Position numbers and translations under genes: made by a program. Shown one piece after another: positions 48,715-60,970 of a stretch of 64,000 nt of DNA. The stretch is taken from assembly GCA_963682055.1 (NCBI GenBank), contig OY821747.1:20768126-20832125 (forward strand), in the 5' to 3' direction. This stretch comes from Primula veris (Eukaryota; Streptophyta; Magnoliopsida; Ericales; Primulaceae). Under the pieces are notes generated by a model. The model was not told where the DNA came from and did no database searches. It saw only the letters and a list, made by a program, of their open reading frames with translations. The first letter of the stretch is position 1. Every line of letters begins with the position of its first letter.

Positions 48715-51700
48715 GGATACCTCAACAAATTCATCAAAGGCGCCGGGAACAAAGGCAAATAGCTAGCCATTGAGGGAGCTGACAACCGACAGGGCAAAAC
48801 GATCAATGTCGTGCATTTGTCAAGGCCCAAGACCATGGGAGGCGAGAGATCCCAACAAAGGTAATTGGCGCATTTTGGTCAAGTAGCCAATGCGTCACAG
48901 GTATCGACATCCAAGCGACAATGCATGCCGTAGCGACACCCGCCCATTTCTTTCTCGGATCTCGATGAGGAAGGAGTGATATACCCCCATGGGGATGCCA
49001 TTAACCTCCGTGTCCAAATCGACATCGACACGGTTAGGAGAGTGATCGTCGACCAAGGAGCTTATTGTGACATCATGTACAAAGAGCTCTTCGACAAGAT
49101 GGAGCTCAGGCTGCAGGATCTACAGCCCACCGACGTAACACTAATAGGATTCATCTCCGAGATGACTAAACCGTTAGGAAAGATCGTCTTAAGTGTTACT
49201 ACAGGATCCGTGTCAGTTCTCATGGAATTCTTAGTGGTCAATGACAATTCAGGCCATAATGCGATCTTGGGCCGACCATGGCTGCATGCCATGCGCGCCA
49301 TACCCTCGACATACCACCAAAAAGTTAAATACCCAAATGGTAGGGGGGAGATCGAGACAGCCCAAGGCTGTCAAGAGGACTCGCGACGCTGTGAAGACAT
49401 AACTGCTGCTCTAAAAAGACAGCTGGTCGTCGTGGAGCAACCTACAAGTACAAAGAAGTTGGTGGATCAACTTGCCAACAAGGAAAGGGTGGTGGAGGAG
49501 CAGGTAGGAGAGAAGCTCAAAAAGGTATACATCCCGAGAATGGACGAGGAACACTACTTCCTCATCGGCGAGAACCTTCCCGAGGAGGAATCCAAGGAGT
49601 TGGAAACTTTCCTTTTCAATAACATCGATAAATTTGACTGGAGCTCCAAAGACATGCCCGACCTTAACCCGAAAACAGCATACCACCACCTAAGTGTTAA
49701 CGCCGAGTATAAGCCAATAGCTCAGAGGAGCAGAAAAATTTCTGTCCAACACAGAGCGGCTATAATAGCGGAAGTCCAAAAGCTGTTGGAAGTCGGAGCT
49801 ATAAGGGAGGTGTTCTACTCGAAATGGTTATCCAATCCGGTCGTCGTCCCCAAGAAGAACAGGAAGGAAAGAGTTTGTATAGACTTCACCAACCTGAACA
49901 AAGCATGCCCGAGGGACCCATTGCCCCTTCCAAGGATTGATCAATTGGTGGATGCAACAGCGGGAGCAGAAGGAATGACCTTCCTCGATGTATACTCGGG
50001 GTATCACCAAATCCCACTCGCCCACGAGGATCAAGAAAAGACCTCGTTCATATCACCTTTGGGCAACTATTGCTATACGGTAATGCCATTCGGCCTACGC
50101 AATGCGGGAGCAACATAACAAAGGATGATAACGAATGTATGTCAGAAGCATATTGGGAAGACAATGGAGGTATACATAGACGACATGGTCGTCAAAAGCG
50201 AAAGGGCCACATCCCACCTCCAAGACATCAAAGACGTCTTCCAAATGTTAGGCGAGCATAAACTGAAGCTCAACGCAACCAAGTGCGCGTTCGGCATCAG
50301 CAAGGGAAAGTTTTTGGGACACATGGTCAGCCGGAGGGGAATAGAGGCTAATCCCGACCAGATAACAGCTCTGCAGAACCTAGCAGCACCCAAGAACAAG
50401 AAACAGGTGCAAGAGCTCACGGGAATGATGGCCGCACTAAGCAGGTTCATCAGTCGATCCGCCGACAAGGGCCGACCATTTTTTGAAACACTTTGAAAAG
50501 ATAAAAAATTCATGTGGGACCCAGAGTGTGAAGCTTCATTCAACAACCTAAAGGAGTACCTACAGATGCTGCCACTCCTAGTAAGGCCGAACAAAGGAGA
50601 TATTCTGGCATGTTACCTAGCAGTTTCCACAACAGATGTGAGCGCAGTCATCCTAAGAGAGGAAGGTCGAGAACAATTCCCAATCTACTTCGTTAGCAAA
50701 ACTCTGGTTGAAGCTGAAACACGCTATTTGCCGTTGGAAAAGTTATTCTTGGCATTGGTCGTTGCTACCAGAAAACTGCCACACTACTTCATAGCTCACC
50801 ACATCCAAGTTTACACGAAGTTCCACATCAAGGAGTCCGTTCGACGGACGGACATAAGCGGTCGGGTTGCGGCATGGGGTGTCGAGCTATCCCAATTTCA
50901 TATCGAATTCGCCCCCCGACATGCCATAAAGGGACAAGTATTGGCTGACTTCGTAGCAGAGTTCACCGAAGGATATGACGAACCAATGACCATATCACCG
51001 CAGTCCCACTGGCAAATACATGTCGATGGATTGGTAACCAAAGACGGATCGGGAGCAAGAATCGTCCTCAAATCTAGTGAGGGCGTAATCATCGAGAAAA
51101 GCATCAAACTGGGCTTCCGACCTACTAACAATGAGGCCGAGTACGAAGCCATGATAAATGCCATGCTCATTGCACGGTCCCTCGGATGCTCCCACTTAAC
51201 TGCTAGCTCAGACTCCATGCTGATCATCAATCAAGCCATCGGCGAGTACCAAACCAAGGACGACTGGATGATCCTATACCAAGAGAAAGTTCAAAGCTTA
51301 ATGGCCAAATTCAAGCAATGCGAATTAATACGAATCAATCGCACCGAAAATGCACATGCCGACGAATTGGCAACCCTAGCTTCCACATTAACACTGCTAA
51401 ATACTCGGCCAATCACAGTGGAACTTCTGGAAACACCGAGCATCTCCAGAAGGGTAGACCGAGTAACATCAATACAGTATGACATAGGGTGGATGGACGA
51501 AATGATTCACTATTTGCGAAACGGGACGCTCCCGACAGACAAAATAAAAGCGATGAAGATCACAAGAAAGGCTCACAAGTTCTGGCTATCCGAGGAAGAC
51601 AAACTATACAAGTCAAGTTACCGAGGAACACATCTGCTCTGTGTCCGCACAGAGCAGCAACATCAAATCTTGGAAGAAGTCCATGAGGCTCATGCGGAGC

Positions 51701-52710
51701 ACACATCAAAGGAAGGTCCCTCGCCAACAAGACTATCATACAGGGATATTGGTGGCCCTATATCAAGCGTGATGCCGACGTGTATGTCCAAATATGCGAC
51801 AAGTGCCAACGATTCGCCAAAATACCTCGGCTCCCATCATCTATGATGACACCGGTATCAGCACCATGGCCATTTGCACAATGGGAAATTGATTTAGTCG
51901 GCAAGCTTCCTAAAGCCCCCGACAGCGTTGAATATTTGATTGTTGCAACGGATTACTTCACCAAATGGGTCGAAGCTAAACCTCTCCGAGAAATCAAAGC
52001 CAGCAACGTTAAACAGTTCATTTGGGAGCATATCATCACCATGTTCGGTATACCATACGCCATTGTCGCAGACAACGGTACCCAGTTCAAGGACGCCAAG
52101 CTACAGCTTTGGTACGAAGAACTCGGTATCCGAAAGTTCTATTCGACTCCAACTTACCCATAGGGTAACGGACAAGCCGAGGTCTCAAACCGAACTGTCC
52201 TCGATGGTATTAAGACAACCCTAGAACAAGCAAAGGGGAGATGGCCTGAGAGGCTACTCAATGTCTTATGGTCATGCCGAACTACGCCCAAGATGGGCAC
52301 AAAGGAAACGCCGTTCAGTCTAGCATACGGCGTCGAGGCCGTCATACCAACGGAAATCGGTCTACCCACGCAATGAAGAAAGAATGAGGGAAGAACCTGA
52401 CATGTTAGATGAAAAACGCAAAATAGCAGCCCTTACCCTAGCAAAATACCAACAAAGTGTCAAGCAAACTTATGACAAGAGGGTAAAAGGGTCCAAGGAA
52501 TTCATGGTAGGAGAACTGATGCTACGACGAGTAACGGCCTATACCAAAAACGGGATACACGGCAAACTGAGTCCCAACTGGGAAGGCCCATACGAAATCG
52601 TCAAAAGAATAAGCCCGGTGTCTTACAAGATCAAAAGCGTTCTGTTTGACAATCACAGAGGCGAGAAAAATTCTTCGAATGTAGCTAATCTTAAGAAGTA
52701 CTACGTGTAA
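48715..52710 (+). pseudogene. pol: Tat pol (protease, RT, RNase H, aRNase H, integrase), disrupted
   Basis: Protease has its active-site DQGA at 49051 and ILGRPWLH near 49264. RT follows from about 49690, with VCIDFTNLNKACPRD, the FLDVYSGYHQI block and catalytic YIDDM at 50173. RNase H 1 covers about 50510-50960. A second RNase H covers about 51000-51390 with HVDG, NNEAEYEA, SDS and NAHADELA catalytic positions. Integrase shows CDKCQRF (51798), the core Asp in QWEIDLVG and DNGTQF, and ends at a GPYEIV block before the stop at 52710. Stops occur at several points between 48700 and 48910 and at 50116, 50494 and 52161, with frameshifts near 51712 and 52378. The enzyme set is recognisable but not translatable as one polyprotein. 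Confidence 0.92.
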
Positions 52711-52805
52711 ACTAGTCTAACATTACAGGTAATACCTTACCTCTTCCTTTGTAATAATCTCCTTTTTGAATAAATAAAGTGTTTTGTTATATTGTCTAAG
52801 AAAAT

Positions 52806-53595
52806 TCACAAGTCCTCCAACGAACCGGAGGCATATATAACACCAAGTCCACCAACGAACCGGAGGCAACATGGTTTAAGTCCCAAACAAGTCCTTTGAC
52901 GAACAGAAGGCATGACTAAGAGGCCCACAAGTCCTCTAACGAACCGGAGGCAACATGGTTTAAGTCCCGAACAAGTCCTTCGACGAACAGAAGGCATGAC
53001 TAAGAGGCCCACAAGTCCTCCAACGAACCGGAGGCAACATGGTTTAAGTCCTGAACAAGTCCTTCGACGAACAGAAGGCATGACTAAGAGGCCTACAAGT
53101 CCTCCAACGAACCAGAGGCAACATGGTTTAAGTCCCGAACAAGTCCTTCGACGAACAAAGGCCATGACTAAGAGGCCCACAAGTCCTCCAACGAACCGGA
53201 GGCAACAGGGTTTAAGTCCCGAACAAGTCCTTCGACGAACAGAAGGCATGACTAAGAGGCCCACAAGTCCTCCAACGAACCGGAGGCAACAGGGTTTAAG
53301 TCCCGAACAAGTCCTTCGACGAACAGAAGGCATGACTAAGAGGCCCACAAGTCCTCCAACGAACCGGAGGCAACAAGGTTTAAGTCCTGAACAAGTCCTT
53401 CGACGAACAGAAGGCATGACTAAGAGGCCCACAAGTCCTCCAACGAACCGGAGGCAACATGGTTTAAGTCCCGAACAAGTCCTTCGACGAACAGAAGGCA
53501 TGACTAAGAGGCCCACAAGTCCTCCAACGAACCGGAGGCAACAGGGTTTAAGTCCCGAACAAGTCCTCCAACGAACCGGAGGCACATATGCAGGT
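52806..53595. repeat. 84-bp minisatellite with paired hairpins
   Basis: About eight and a half units of 84 bp follow pol. Each unit contains CCTCCAACGAACCGGAGG and, 26 bp later, CCTTCGACGAACAGAAGG; each is a 5-bp stem around an 8-nt loop. I count 19 such hairpins (11 GGAGG-type, 8 GAAGG-type). Because 84 is 28 codons, both strands stay open across the array, which explains the 242-codon plus frame and the 318-codon minus frame. Tandem subrepeats in this position are known for Tat/Ogre elements and can seed satellites. Confidence 0.9.
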
Positions 53596-53861
53596 ACCAA
53601 TTCATCCAGTACGCAAGAGTCAAACAAGAGTATTGAATAGTTCAAGCCCGCATTACGGAGACGACAAAGTACCAAACGAAGAAAAAAACAAAGGAAAATC
53701 AATCCAATAAATGAAATACCAGTAAGGCAATAAGAAGATCCAATACATGAATAAAGAAACAAAGCAAATGATACTAGCTCGCATTACGGAGGCGACAATG
53801 CTCGAAAAATAAAGAATAAAATAGCCTAAGAAGAGCTACTACATGAGGAGCACGACGGTAA

Positions 53862-54448
53862 TTAACCGAGCACAACCTCTTCGTCATCCGTCGCCGTATC
53901 CTCACCCTCAAATTGCTCTTGAGAAATAAGGGAATCAAAGTTGGTCTTATTAGCACCAACACATCTTATCACCTCAAGCCGAGCTGAGAACTCTGCTCTT
54001 TTCGAGAGATCGTGAGCATCCGATGCTTCCTTACGGCGAGCATCATCCAAGGGAAGCTGACGAACTTGGCTCATGGCCGCCGAAGCATCATACCTAGTTC
54101 GGGAAGCACGGAAATACTTCACCAAAACATTGGCTCGGGATACCAACGACCTTAATTTGCCAAGATAATTGTCCTTCAAACGCCAATATCGGTCTAAACG
54201 GCGCTCCTGAACTTCAACAACATGCTCGGCACGTCGAACGTACTCACGAAAAGACGCCGCTTGGGTTTTCAACTTTTCCTTAAGACGAGCACACTGAGCA
54301 TGTAGTTTATCATTCTTGCCATCAGATCAATATTGAGCCAATTGGCACGCGTTTCACTAGCCACACCAGAATAGGCCTCGTCCTGGGCAGCACCAGTAGG
54401 TCCTTGCCCCGGACTACCAAGGCCCGGAGAACCAGCCTGGTGTGACAT
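53862..54448 (-). pseudogene. Antisense ORF A, coiled-coil protein with one frameshift
   Basis: The minus strand opens at an ATG (54448) with a Gly/Ser/Pro-rich leader MSHQAGSPGLGSPGQGP, then shifts frame near 54310 into a long helical segment. That segment includes LKEKLKTQAASFREYVRRAE and an acidic C-terminus EDTATDDEEVVLG, ending at 53862. Heptad-like spacing of Leu/Val suggests a coiled coil. A single frameshift separates two well-preserved halves, so the ORF was intact recently. Function unknown; no enzyme motif seen. Confidence 0.6.
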
Positions 54449-54594
54449 AGTAGCAGGTGCCTATAAAAAACAAGAAGGGGGGAGAAGACATGAATATTCG
54501 TCAAAAAGAGAAAAAAAAAACAGTAAATCAAAATAAAGAATACTTTTATACAAGTTGCAAGAGAAAAGTCAATACAAGCTACTCTTAATCTAAG

Positions 54595-55105
54595 TCAGTC
54601 TGATAAGCCCTCGACAGAAGCCGAGGTATCTACATCATCAGCAAAATGAATGTCTCGCAGCGAAACTATTTGCGTCCCCAAATGACCCTTCACAGACGCA
54701 TCCAAGCGGTTCAAGGCAGCCGTGGTCTCAGTTACCCCAGCCATAGCATCAACCATACGCTCCGCTCGGGTAACGCCACGAGTACCTTTCACATAGTCAT
54801 ACACCTCTAATGCACGAGCTCGGGCCCAATATGCTTTGACAAAGGATAATAACAAGTCCGCATCTTCATAAACAGCCCCTAACACCAAGTTCAAGATCGT
54901 TACCCGGCCCCGGGCATCATCCCGAGACCGTTGAAGTTCACCGAGAAGCTGTTTGGCCTTTCCCTTATTTACAATATAGTGGCCTGACCAAGTGGGCTGT
55001 CTTTTTGCTAAATTTCTCACCCAAATTGTGCAACCGAGTGGATAAGTCCAAGATACGAGCTTTTAACTCCGTGATCTCACGACGAGCCGAGTTCAGTTCA
55101 GCCAT
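54595..55105 (-). pseudogene. Antisense ORF B, coiled-coil protein with one frameshift
   Basis: From the ATG at 55105 the minus strand reads MAELNSARREITELKARIL, a clear heptad repeat. It shifts frame near 55010 and continues to 54595 with helical sequence (GKAKQLLGELQRSRDDARGR) and an acidic end. Length is about 170 residues when both parts are counted. No recognised domain. Neighbouring ORFs A and the spliced antisense gene lie in the same orientation. Confidence 0.6.
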
Positions 55106-55398
55106 AGGAGACGAACTAGGACCCTCGGAACTACCTAACCGTTCACCTAAACCACCACTTGGTCAAGACCAGACCACCATGGCAAGAGGGTTAACCGGTA
55201 CATGACATGATTGTTACGACCTTCAAACATACGAAGACTACGAACAAGAAATAAGCAATACCGAAAGCGATAAACAAAGCCAAATGACAACAGTGCAAAA
55301 ATATTATAAACTTCCCCAAAAGAATGTCGGTAGTTTATACAAAAAGCCCCACAAACCGGGCATGAAAACAAAAACTACATTTAACTACATTCACTAGA

Positions 55399-57866
55399 TC
55401 AATGGTCAACCTGCTCAGACGAAGGCCGGAGGGTCGAAGAACGAGGAGTGGCATCACCCGAACGAGGACGAGGTGCAGTGGAAACCATTTGGCCAGGCAT
55501 CACATGCAGTTCATCATCCTGAATGTTCACCCAATCTCGGGGAAGAGCAGGCGCAACACGACCTGCTGGATACACAAATTTCGACCAGGCCGGATGAGAG
55601 AGAGGAGCTCTAGACAAGTTCAAAGCCCGAACATGATAGCTGAATGCATAAAAATTTGCACTCCTCATGAACTTGCCCCGTTTCTCTGCCTATGCAGCCT
55701 TCAAAGACAACACTTGGGCATCTACTTATTTCTTCTCAGCCTCAAGCTTGGCATGATCATTGGGTTAGAGTCACCATCTTCTTCTACTCCTCGAGCAGAC
55801 GCACATTTTCAGCCTCCAGCTTCTCGTTCTCCCGGTACAAGCATAGGTTCTCATCTGACGCCTTGGCATAATTTTCGGCCACGCTCAACGCCTGAGCCTT
55901 ATCCTTGGCCACACGCTTTTCTTCGGCCAATAGCTTAGCATTTTGCTCCGCCAACAACTTATTTTCGGCCTCCAGCGCCGTAAACCGATCCCTCAGTTCA
56001 ACGGTGCTCAGAAAAGCCTGCAAGAAGACCACATAAGATACCAACAAAGGACGTCACAAGTAAAATATGACAGAAATAAAGCATACCCGGAGGACATCAG
56101 CATTGATCTGCTCAATGGCCGGCACTGCTGGCCGAGCTACCATATCCGCCATATCCTTGTAGGCGAGAGGCATCAGAGTAGTGTACCCCATCTTCAATGC
56201 TCGGGGTTGCCCCAATAAATACCCGCCACACCTCTCAATATAACGGGTCATTGCCGCCCTGTCCACCTGCACCTTTGCATTGTTCTCATCTTCCCCCTCC
56301 TCGGCAGCCACATCAACCTCCTTCTCGGGAGCCCCTACTCTTTCTTCCCCCTCCTCACCGGCCACCCCCACCTCCTTGCCGGCAACCTCCACATCCTTTT
56401 CCAATCGAGCAATCTCAGGGGCCACGTCTTTGGCCACCCCCTCCTCAATCCAAGGTGGCAAGATGTTAGGAAGAGTCATCACATCCTCTTCCATATCATC
56501 AAAGTTCACGTGGTCAAATAAGTCATGATACGACCCCTGAAACACAACAATGCCCATAGACCGGGCAAGAGCAATCGCCATCAACAGAGACGTCACAGAC
56601 TGAAAGACAAATAACAGATAAAGAAGGGAAAAATAACCAAATTACAACCAACAAAAACAATTACACGTACCTCCGCTTCAGCCTCCTTGTCCTCGGTGGA
56701 GATGGGCAAGATTGGGCTCTCCTTTGGGGAAGATGACACTCCCACCTCCACGCTCCCCTCGGGTTGTGGTGTCCCAATCTCCATGGGAATGGTTACAACT
56801 CCACCCTCCCCTGGCAAAGAATGCAATACATCGGTGAGCACCTCGGCCACCCTTGCTTTCTTCGACACCTCGTCCCCGGACTCAGATGCTCGCCGCTTAG
56901 AACGAGAAGAAGATTTTTTCATAAGGGCTGCAACACGAGGCTTGATGATTTTGAGAAAATCATCCGCGGTCTCACCAGGAATAGCGGGTGGCACGATGCA
57001 CCTATTCCTCGGCCCCGCTACGTACCCCAGCAGTTTTGGAGCAGCACGGTTAACCGCCTCCCTGGCGAACCAGGACCCCACCAATTCTAGAGGGCCAGCA
57101 GAACATCAGTATTGGTAGCACCGAGATCAAGCATCTCGGGGGCAGAGGTAGCAGGCTTAGAAATTTGACGACCAGCAGAACACCAACTCCCAGATGCAAT
57201 CACAATACCAAGATTGTGTTCCTTATTGGTGTCGGAAATATCCAGAATAAGCCGGGTAAAGGACCGAGAGGTCTTCAAATAACTACTACGGCGGTCAAAC
57301 ATAAAGAAATAGACCCCGAGCACATCTTTAAGCTCGACATTTACACCGGCCAACTCAGACAGCCTCTTAATCCCGTTCAGGATGCGGTAGCTGTTTACTG
57401 CCAGTTGGCATGGGGCAATCTGGAAGGCCTCAAAGAACGAAGCCATCCAATCAGATAAGGGAAGCTTCAACACCCCGGTCAGCAGTGCCGAGGACCGAAG
57501 GGCCACCTCACCTTCAACTACGTTACCAAGCACCTCATCCTCAGTCGTTGGGAGCCGCACATGTATAACGGCAGGTATCCCTGCAAGCTTTTTAAAACCC
57601 TCCTCGGAAAAGTCCCCAACTTGAGCCAAACACTGGGCCAAAATATCCTGGAAAAAAGTAAAAACACCCCCTTAATACAAAACATACAGCAACAAGTATC
57701 ACCGAAAACAACCACACCAGAAAAACAACTACAGTTTTCAATCAACATACACAGCCTAAGCCTAATCACAAACCCAACACAAGCAACATCCCACAACTAT
57801 ACAAATCCACCAACAACAAATCAATACAAACCTATATTGGGATACAGACAAATCAATAGAAGACAT
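55399..57866 (-). pseudogene. Antisense spliced gene, putative gypsy-type transposon protein (PF04195-like)
   Basis: Minus-strand exons with GT-AG borders can be traced: possible exon 1 at 57866-57832, exon 2 57647-56671, exon 3 56599-56087, exon 4 from 56017. Introns of 71 and 69 nt between exons 2, 3 and 4 keep phase 0. Exon 2 contains LPLSDWMASFFEAFQIAPCQ then NSYRILNGIKRL and a VYFF block. This pattern recalls the plant 'putative gypsy type transposon' domain carried by Tat-like elements; that assignment is from memory of the pattern. A basic KKSSSRSKRR stretch may be a nuclear signal. Exon 3 is acidic with imperfect repeats of VAGEE/VAAEE; exon 4 is a strong coiled coil (ALEAENKLLAEQNAKLLAEE). 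Damage: a stop/frameshift at 57089, stops around 55785 and 55700, and a one-base phase mismatch at the exon 1-2 join. Confidence 0.7.
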
Positions 57867-58778
57867 GCTACTGCAGACTAATCAACCAAGAAAACGAGCA
57901 AAGAAACATATAAAGGATCACAGTAATCATGGACACACTTATAATCATTATAACAAGGAGGAGGATGTAGCAGCGAAGATGTTGTCTGTTTTGAAGAAAG
58001 GATAGCAACAAATATTGTTCTTTAGAGAGAGAGACAAACCTTAGAGAGAGAATATGAGTGTTGAGAAATTATGAGAGAAAGGTAGGATAAAAAAGAATTA
58101 CTTAGGGAAGATAAATGAGTGGAGCCGCAATAAAGGGAATAAAATATTAACCATCCTTTCGTGTCACAGAGGTTTCCCTCTTTTCAGCCACAGAAAAGTC
58201 AAACACCCACAGATATTTCAAAATTCAACGCTCCAGATCTTGCCACGTCAAAAGCATATCCCACTAAACCATGCAGTTCACATCATTGAACCTATATAAA
58301 CGGCCAGTGGACCGCACCACGAAAATCTTACAACATACGCTACCAATATAAATACAAGCAACGTCAAACAATAATTACTACCGAGGATGAACACCGTTCA
58401 AGTTCCTCGACCTCGAGCAGTATTTATTACCAAGGTGGTACCTCACAAAACGAAGACCGTTCCTAGCTCGACTGTACTTCAGCCTAAAATCTAGCAATGC
58501 TCTCCGGGGGGATAACCACGGTGTCCCATACCGAGGTCAGGAACATGATCTCAAATAGAAGAAACAATGAAGTAGTGAAAAAGATAAGCAGATAATAAAT
58601 AACTTTTATTCATCCACAAGGGGAAAAACAACCAGTTACAACGGATTCAACCAAAAAGAAAAACATTATTACAAAAAATTTCCCCAAAAATTAAAGGCAC
58701 CCCCCACACTACCATGAAGTTCTACCGTGGAGATAACATAGTGTATCCAAATGAAGACAGAAACAATAAGATACTTCT

Positions 58779-59140
58779 CTATTTTTGAACCCTTGAACTA
58801 CTACCCTCATCGGCATCCTTCTTCGCCAAGAGCTCCTCCAGACCCTCTTTTTCCCTCACCAAGCGAGAAATACCAATCTCAGCTTGTTGCAAAGCGTAAG
58901 ACTGAGACTTGTACTTCTGCTCGGCTTCAAAACGAGCAACACCCTCCTCATCCCAATATGTTTAAACCTCCTGACTTCAGTCTGAGCATACTTAAGATCG
59001 ACTTTCAGCCACGATATCTCGATTTCTTTCAACTCAAGAGGAGTCAAATCCTCAAAGCCGGGAGGACAGGGTAGCATATAAGTAGGCTCCTCTTCAAGAA
59101 GGGCTTTCTTTTTTGCAGCAGATCTAGTAAGAGGGGCCAT
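58779..59140 (-). pseudogene. Antisense ORF C, coiled-coil protein with one frameshift
   Basis: The ATG at 59140 starts MAPLTRSAAKKKALLEEE, basic then acidic. After ELKEIEISWLKVDLKYAQTE the frame shifts near 58955 and continues as a coiled coil (LQQAEIGISRLVREKEGLEE) to a stop at 58779. A minus-strand AATAAA lies at 58605-58610, about 170 bp downstream. Upstream, a 42-bp repeat (ACGAAAAGGCACAAAGTACG and flank) is present twice at 59251-59335. Function unknown. Confidence 0.6.
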
Positions 59141-59250
59141 CTCAAAGAAAAACAGGTTAAGAGAAACAAGTAATAGGAGAGAGAAGGGAAGAGTTAATAA
59201 TGAAAGGCAAACAATATGGAGCATTTACAAGGAATTAAAGGGCACAAAAT

Positions 59251-59335
59251 ACGAAAAGGCACAAAGTACGAGGCATTGCAATAGTTCAGAATACGAAAAG
59301 GCACAAAGTACGAGGCGTTGCAACTGTTCAGACTA
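59251..59335. repeat. 42-bp tandem repeat upstream of ORF C
   Basis: ACGAAAAGGCACAAAGTACG with GAGGCRTTGCAA and GTTCAG is repeated twice (starts 59251 and 59293). Confidence 0.8.
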
Positions 59336-59546
59336 GAAAAGAAATTACAAAAATAGAAAAGGCACGAAATACGAAGAAATGCATAAAACAAAATACAAAT
59401 TACAAAATGGGGAATACATCAGAAAACAAGCCCAATTAAATTAAGGATCAATGGGCGGGAAAACCGAACTGCCAGACCGAGAGAAAGCCACCCGAGCAGA
59501 GCAATCTAACCAAGCTTGGTATGAGTCGTTCATAACGATCAAACAC

Positions 59547-59919
59547 TCATTCTCCCTGGAAAAGGGCGGCATTCTCCCTAGTAAGGGCAGTAATATGTTC
59601 TTTAAGCCGAGCATTCTTAACCATCATGCTAGCTAGGCCCTGAGGAGAGTTGTCAAACTTATTCTGAGCTTGATCCCAGATCTCCTCGGCCTCATACCAA
59701 GTTGGCCAGATGATTTCTACGTAACAATAACTGGTCGAGCTGGCGGCTCAGAGCTGAAATCTCGGTCCACTTAGTGGTCTCCTCGGGATATGAGCCGAAC
59801 AGGCTCAAAGCCAGAACCCCGTATTCCTTCTCAAGTCTAACCATTCGATGACGGACCCGAGACACCTCAGCATCCAAGTCCTTCATCTTAGCATGATATC
59901 TCACTACTGGCTTGGACAT
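59547..59919 (-). pseudogene. Antisense ORF D, coiled-coil protein with one frameshift
   Basis: ATG at 59919 gives MSKPVVRYHAKMKDLDAEVS and heptad-rich sequence (RVRHRMVRLEKEYGVL). Near 59705 the frame shifts and continues as EAEEIWDQAQNKF and MMVKNARLKEHITALTREN, ending at 59547. A TATA-like CTATAAATACTC lies about 100 bp upstream on the minus strand (60012-60023) and a CACGTG box at 60130-60135. Function unknown. Confidence 0.6.
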
Positions 59920-60452
59920 TCTTAAAAGTTAGTATACCACAGAAGGAAATGGGGATGAGGGAGAAGCAAATAGGGTTTATAAAGGGTGATGCATCCTAAG
60001 GAAAGAATGAAGAGTATTTATAGAGCAAAAATAATGCGTCATTAACTGACAATGCTTGGGAACATGCATATTTGACTAACCATATCTGGGAAAACGCATC
60101 TTTGGCCTTCTGACACATGCCTCAGATATCACGTGGGTACATTACAGAAAGAAGAAAAGACGAGATATATGATGATTCTGACAAATGGCAGAAAACTACA
60201 AACCACAAAACACAAGAAGATGCAAATATTCATTTCATTAATAAAGATGGGATACACATGAGCTCATTACATCAGAGAACAAAACATCCAAAAGATATCG
60301 ATTACATCAGAGAACAAAACATCCAAAGGAGATCGGTTACATCAAAAAGAAAAGCGAACACGGAACACAACCAAACAAAAAGAGAAGGAAAAAAAATGAG
60401 AGAACAAAGTATAAAACAAAACGCAGAAGAAAAATGAAAATAAAAAGAAAGG

Positions 60453-60755
60453 TTATGGAGGCTCAGGTGAAGTTGATCGGTATCGGTGAGAGGGCCCGGC
60501 AGATATTACAGTATCTTGAAGCGAAGGATTCCCCCTCAAGACATTGTTCTCGTCGACCAGAGTCTGACGAGCGCGCCTACAATAAGCCAACTCAGCTCTC
60601 AGCCAAGTCAACTCCCTCACCATCTCGGTATGGTGATAACGCATCACTTTTAATTCCTCCTCAGCATCACGTAACATCTTCAGAACATTGCCATAAGATG
60701 CCTCAAAAGCTTTCACTTGCAAGGCCAAGGCAGATTTGGTAAAAGGCTCAGACAT
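60453..60755 (-). CDS. Antisense ORF E, intact 100-residue coiled-coil protein
   Basis: The frame is fully open from the ATG at 60755, chosen because upstream codons are hydrophobic leader-like and other ORFs in the cluster start with MSxP. It begins MSEPFTKSALALQVKAFEAS and continues with heptads (LKMLRDAEEELKVMRYHHTE; WLRAELAYCRRARQTLVDEN). The tail is Ser/Pro-rich (SPEPP). Upstream on the minus strand are AATAAATACC (TATA-like, about 60830-60840) and two 120-bp promoter repeats carrying the palindrome ACACGTGT. No known domain; partner binding through a coiled coil is an inference. Confidence 0.6.
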   Translation of the reverse strand: MSEPFTKSALALQVKAFEASYGNVLKMLRDAEEELKVMRYHHTEMVRELTWLRAELAYCRRARQTLVDENNVLRGNPSLQDTVISAGPSHRYRSTSPEPP

Positions 60756-60970
60756 TACAGGTAAATCACAGTATATGTATGTAGCAAAAAGAAAGATGGG
60801 AGTGATTGTAATGAATAACATGTCTAAAAGGGGGTATTTATTGTTAAATTAAGGAGAGCATCAGATGGAGAATCGCAACCGTTAGCCAAGAGGTTCCATG
60901 AAACGTGTGCAATAAAAAGACGTATCGGTTTAGATAAACTCTTGAATTTTTGCCAATATTCAAAGAACAT

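Noticed and set aside
52806..53595. CRISPR-like array
   Set aside because: Repeats are contiguous without unique spacers, and the DNA is plant nuclear.
52806..53762. 318-codon minus frame and 242-codon plus frame as genes
   Set aside because: Both arise from an 84-bp repeat whose length is a multiple of three; no non-repetitive domain or proper start context.
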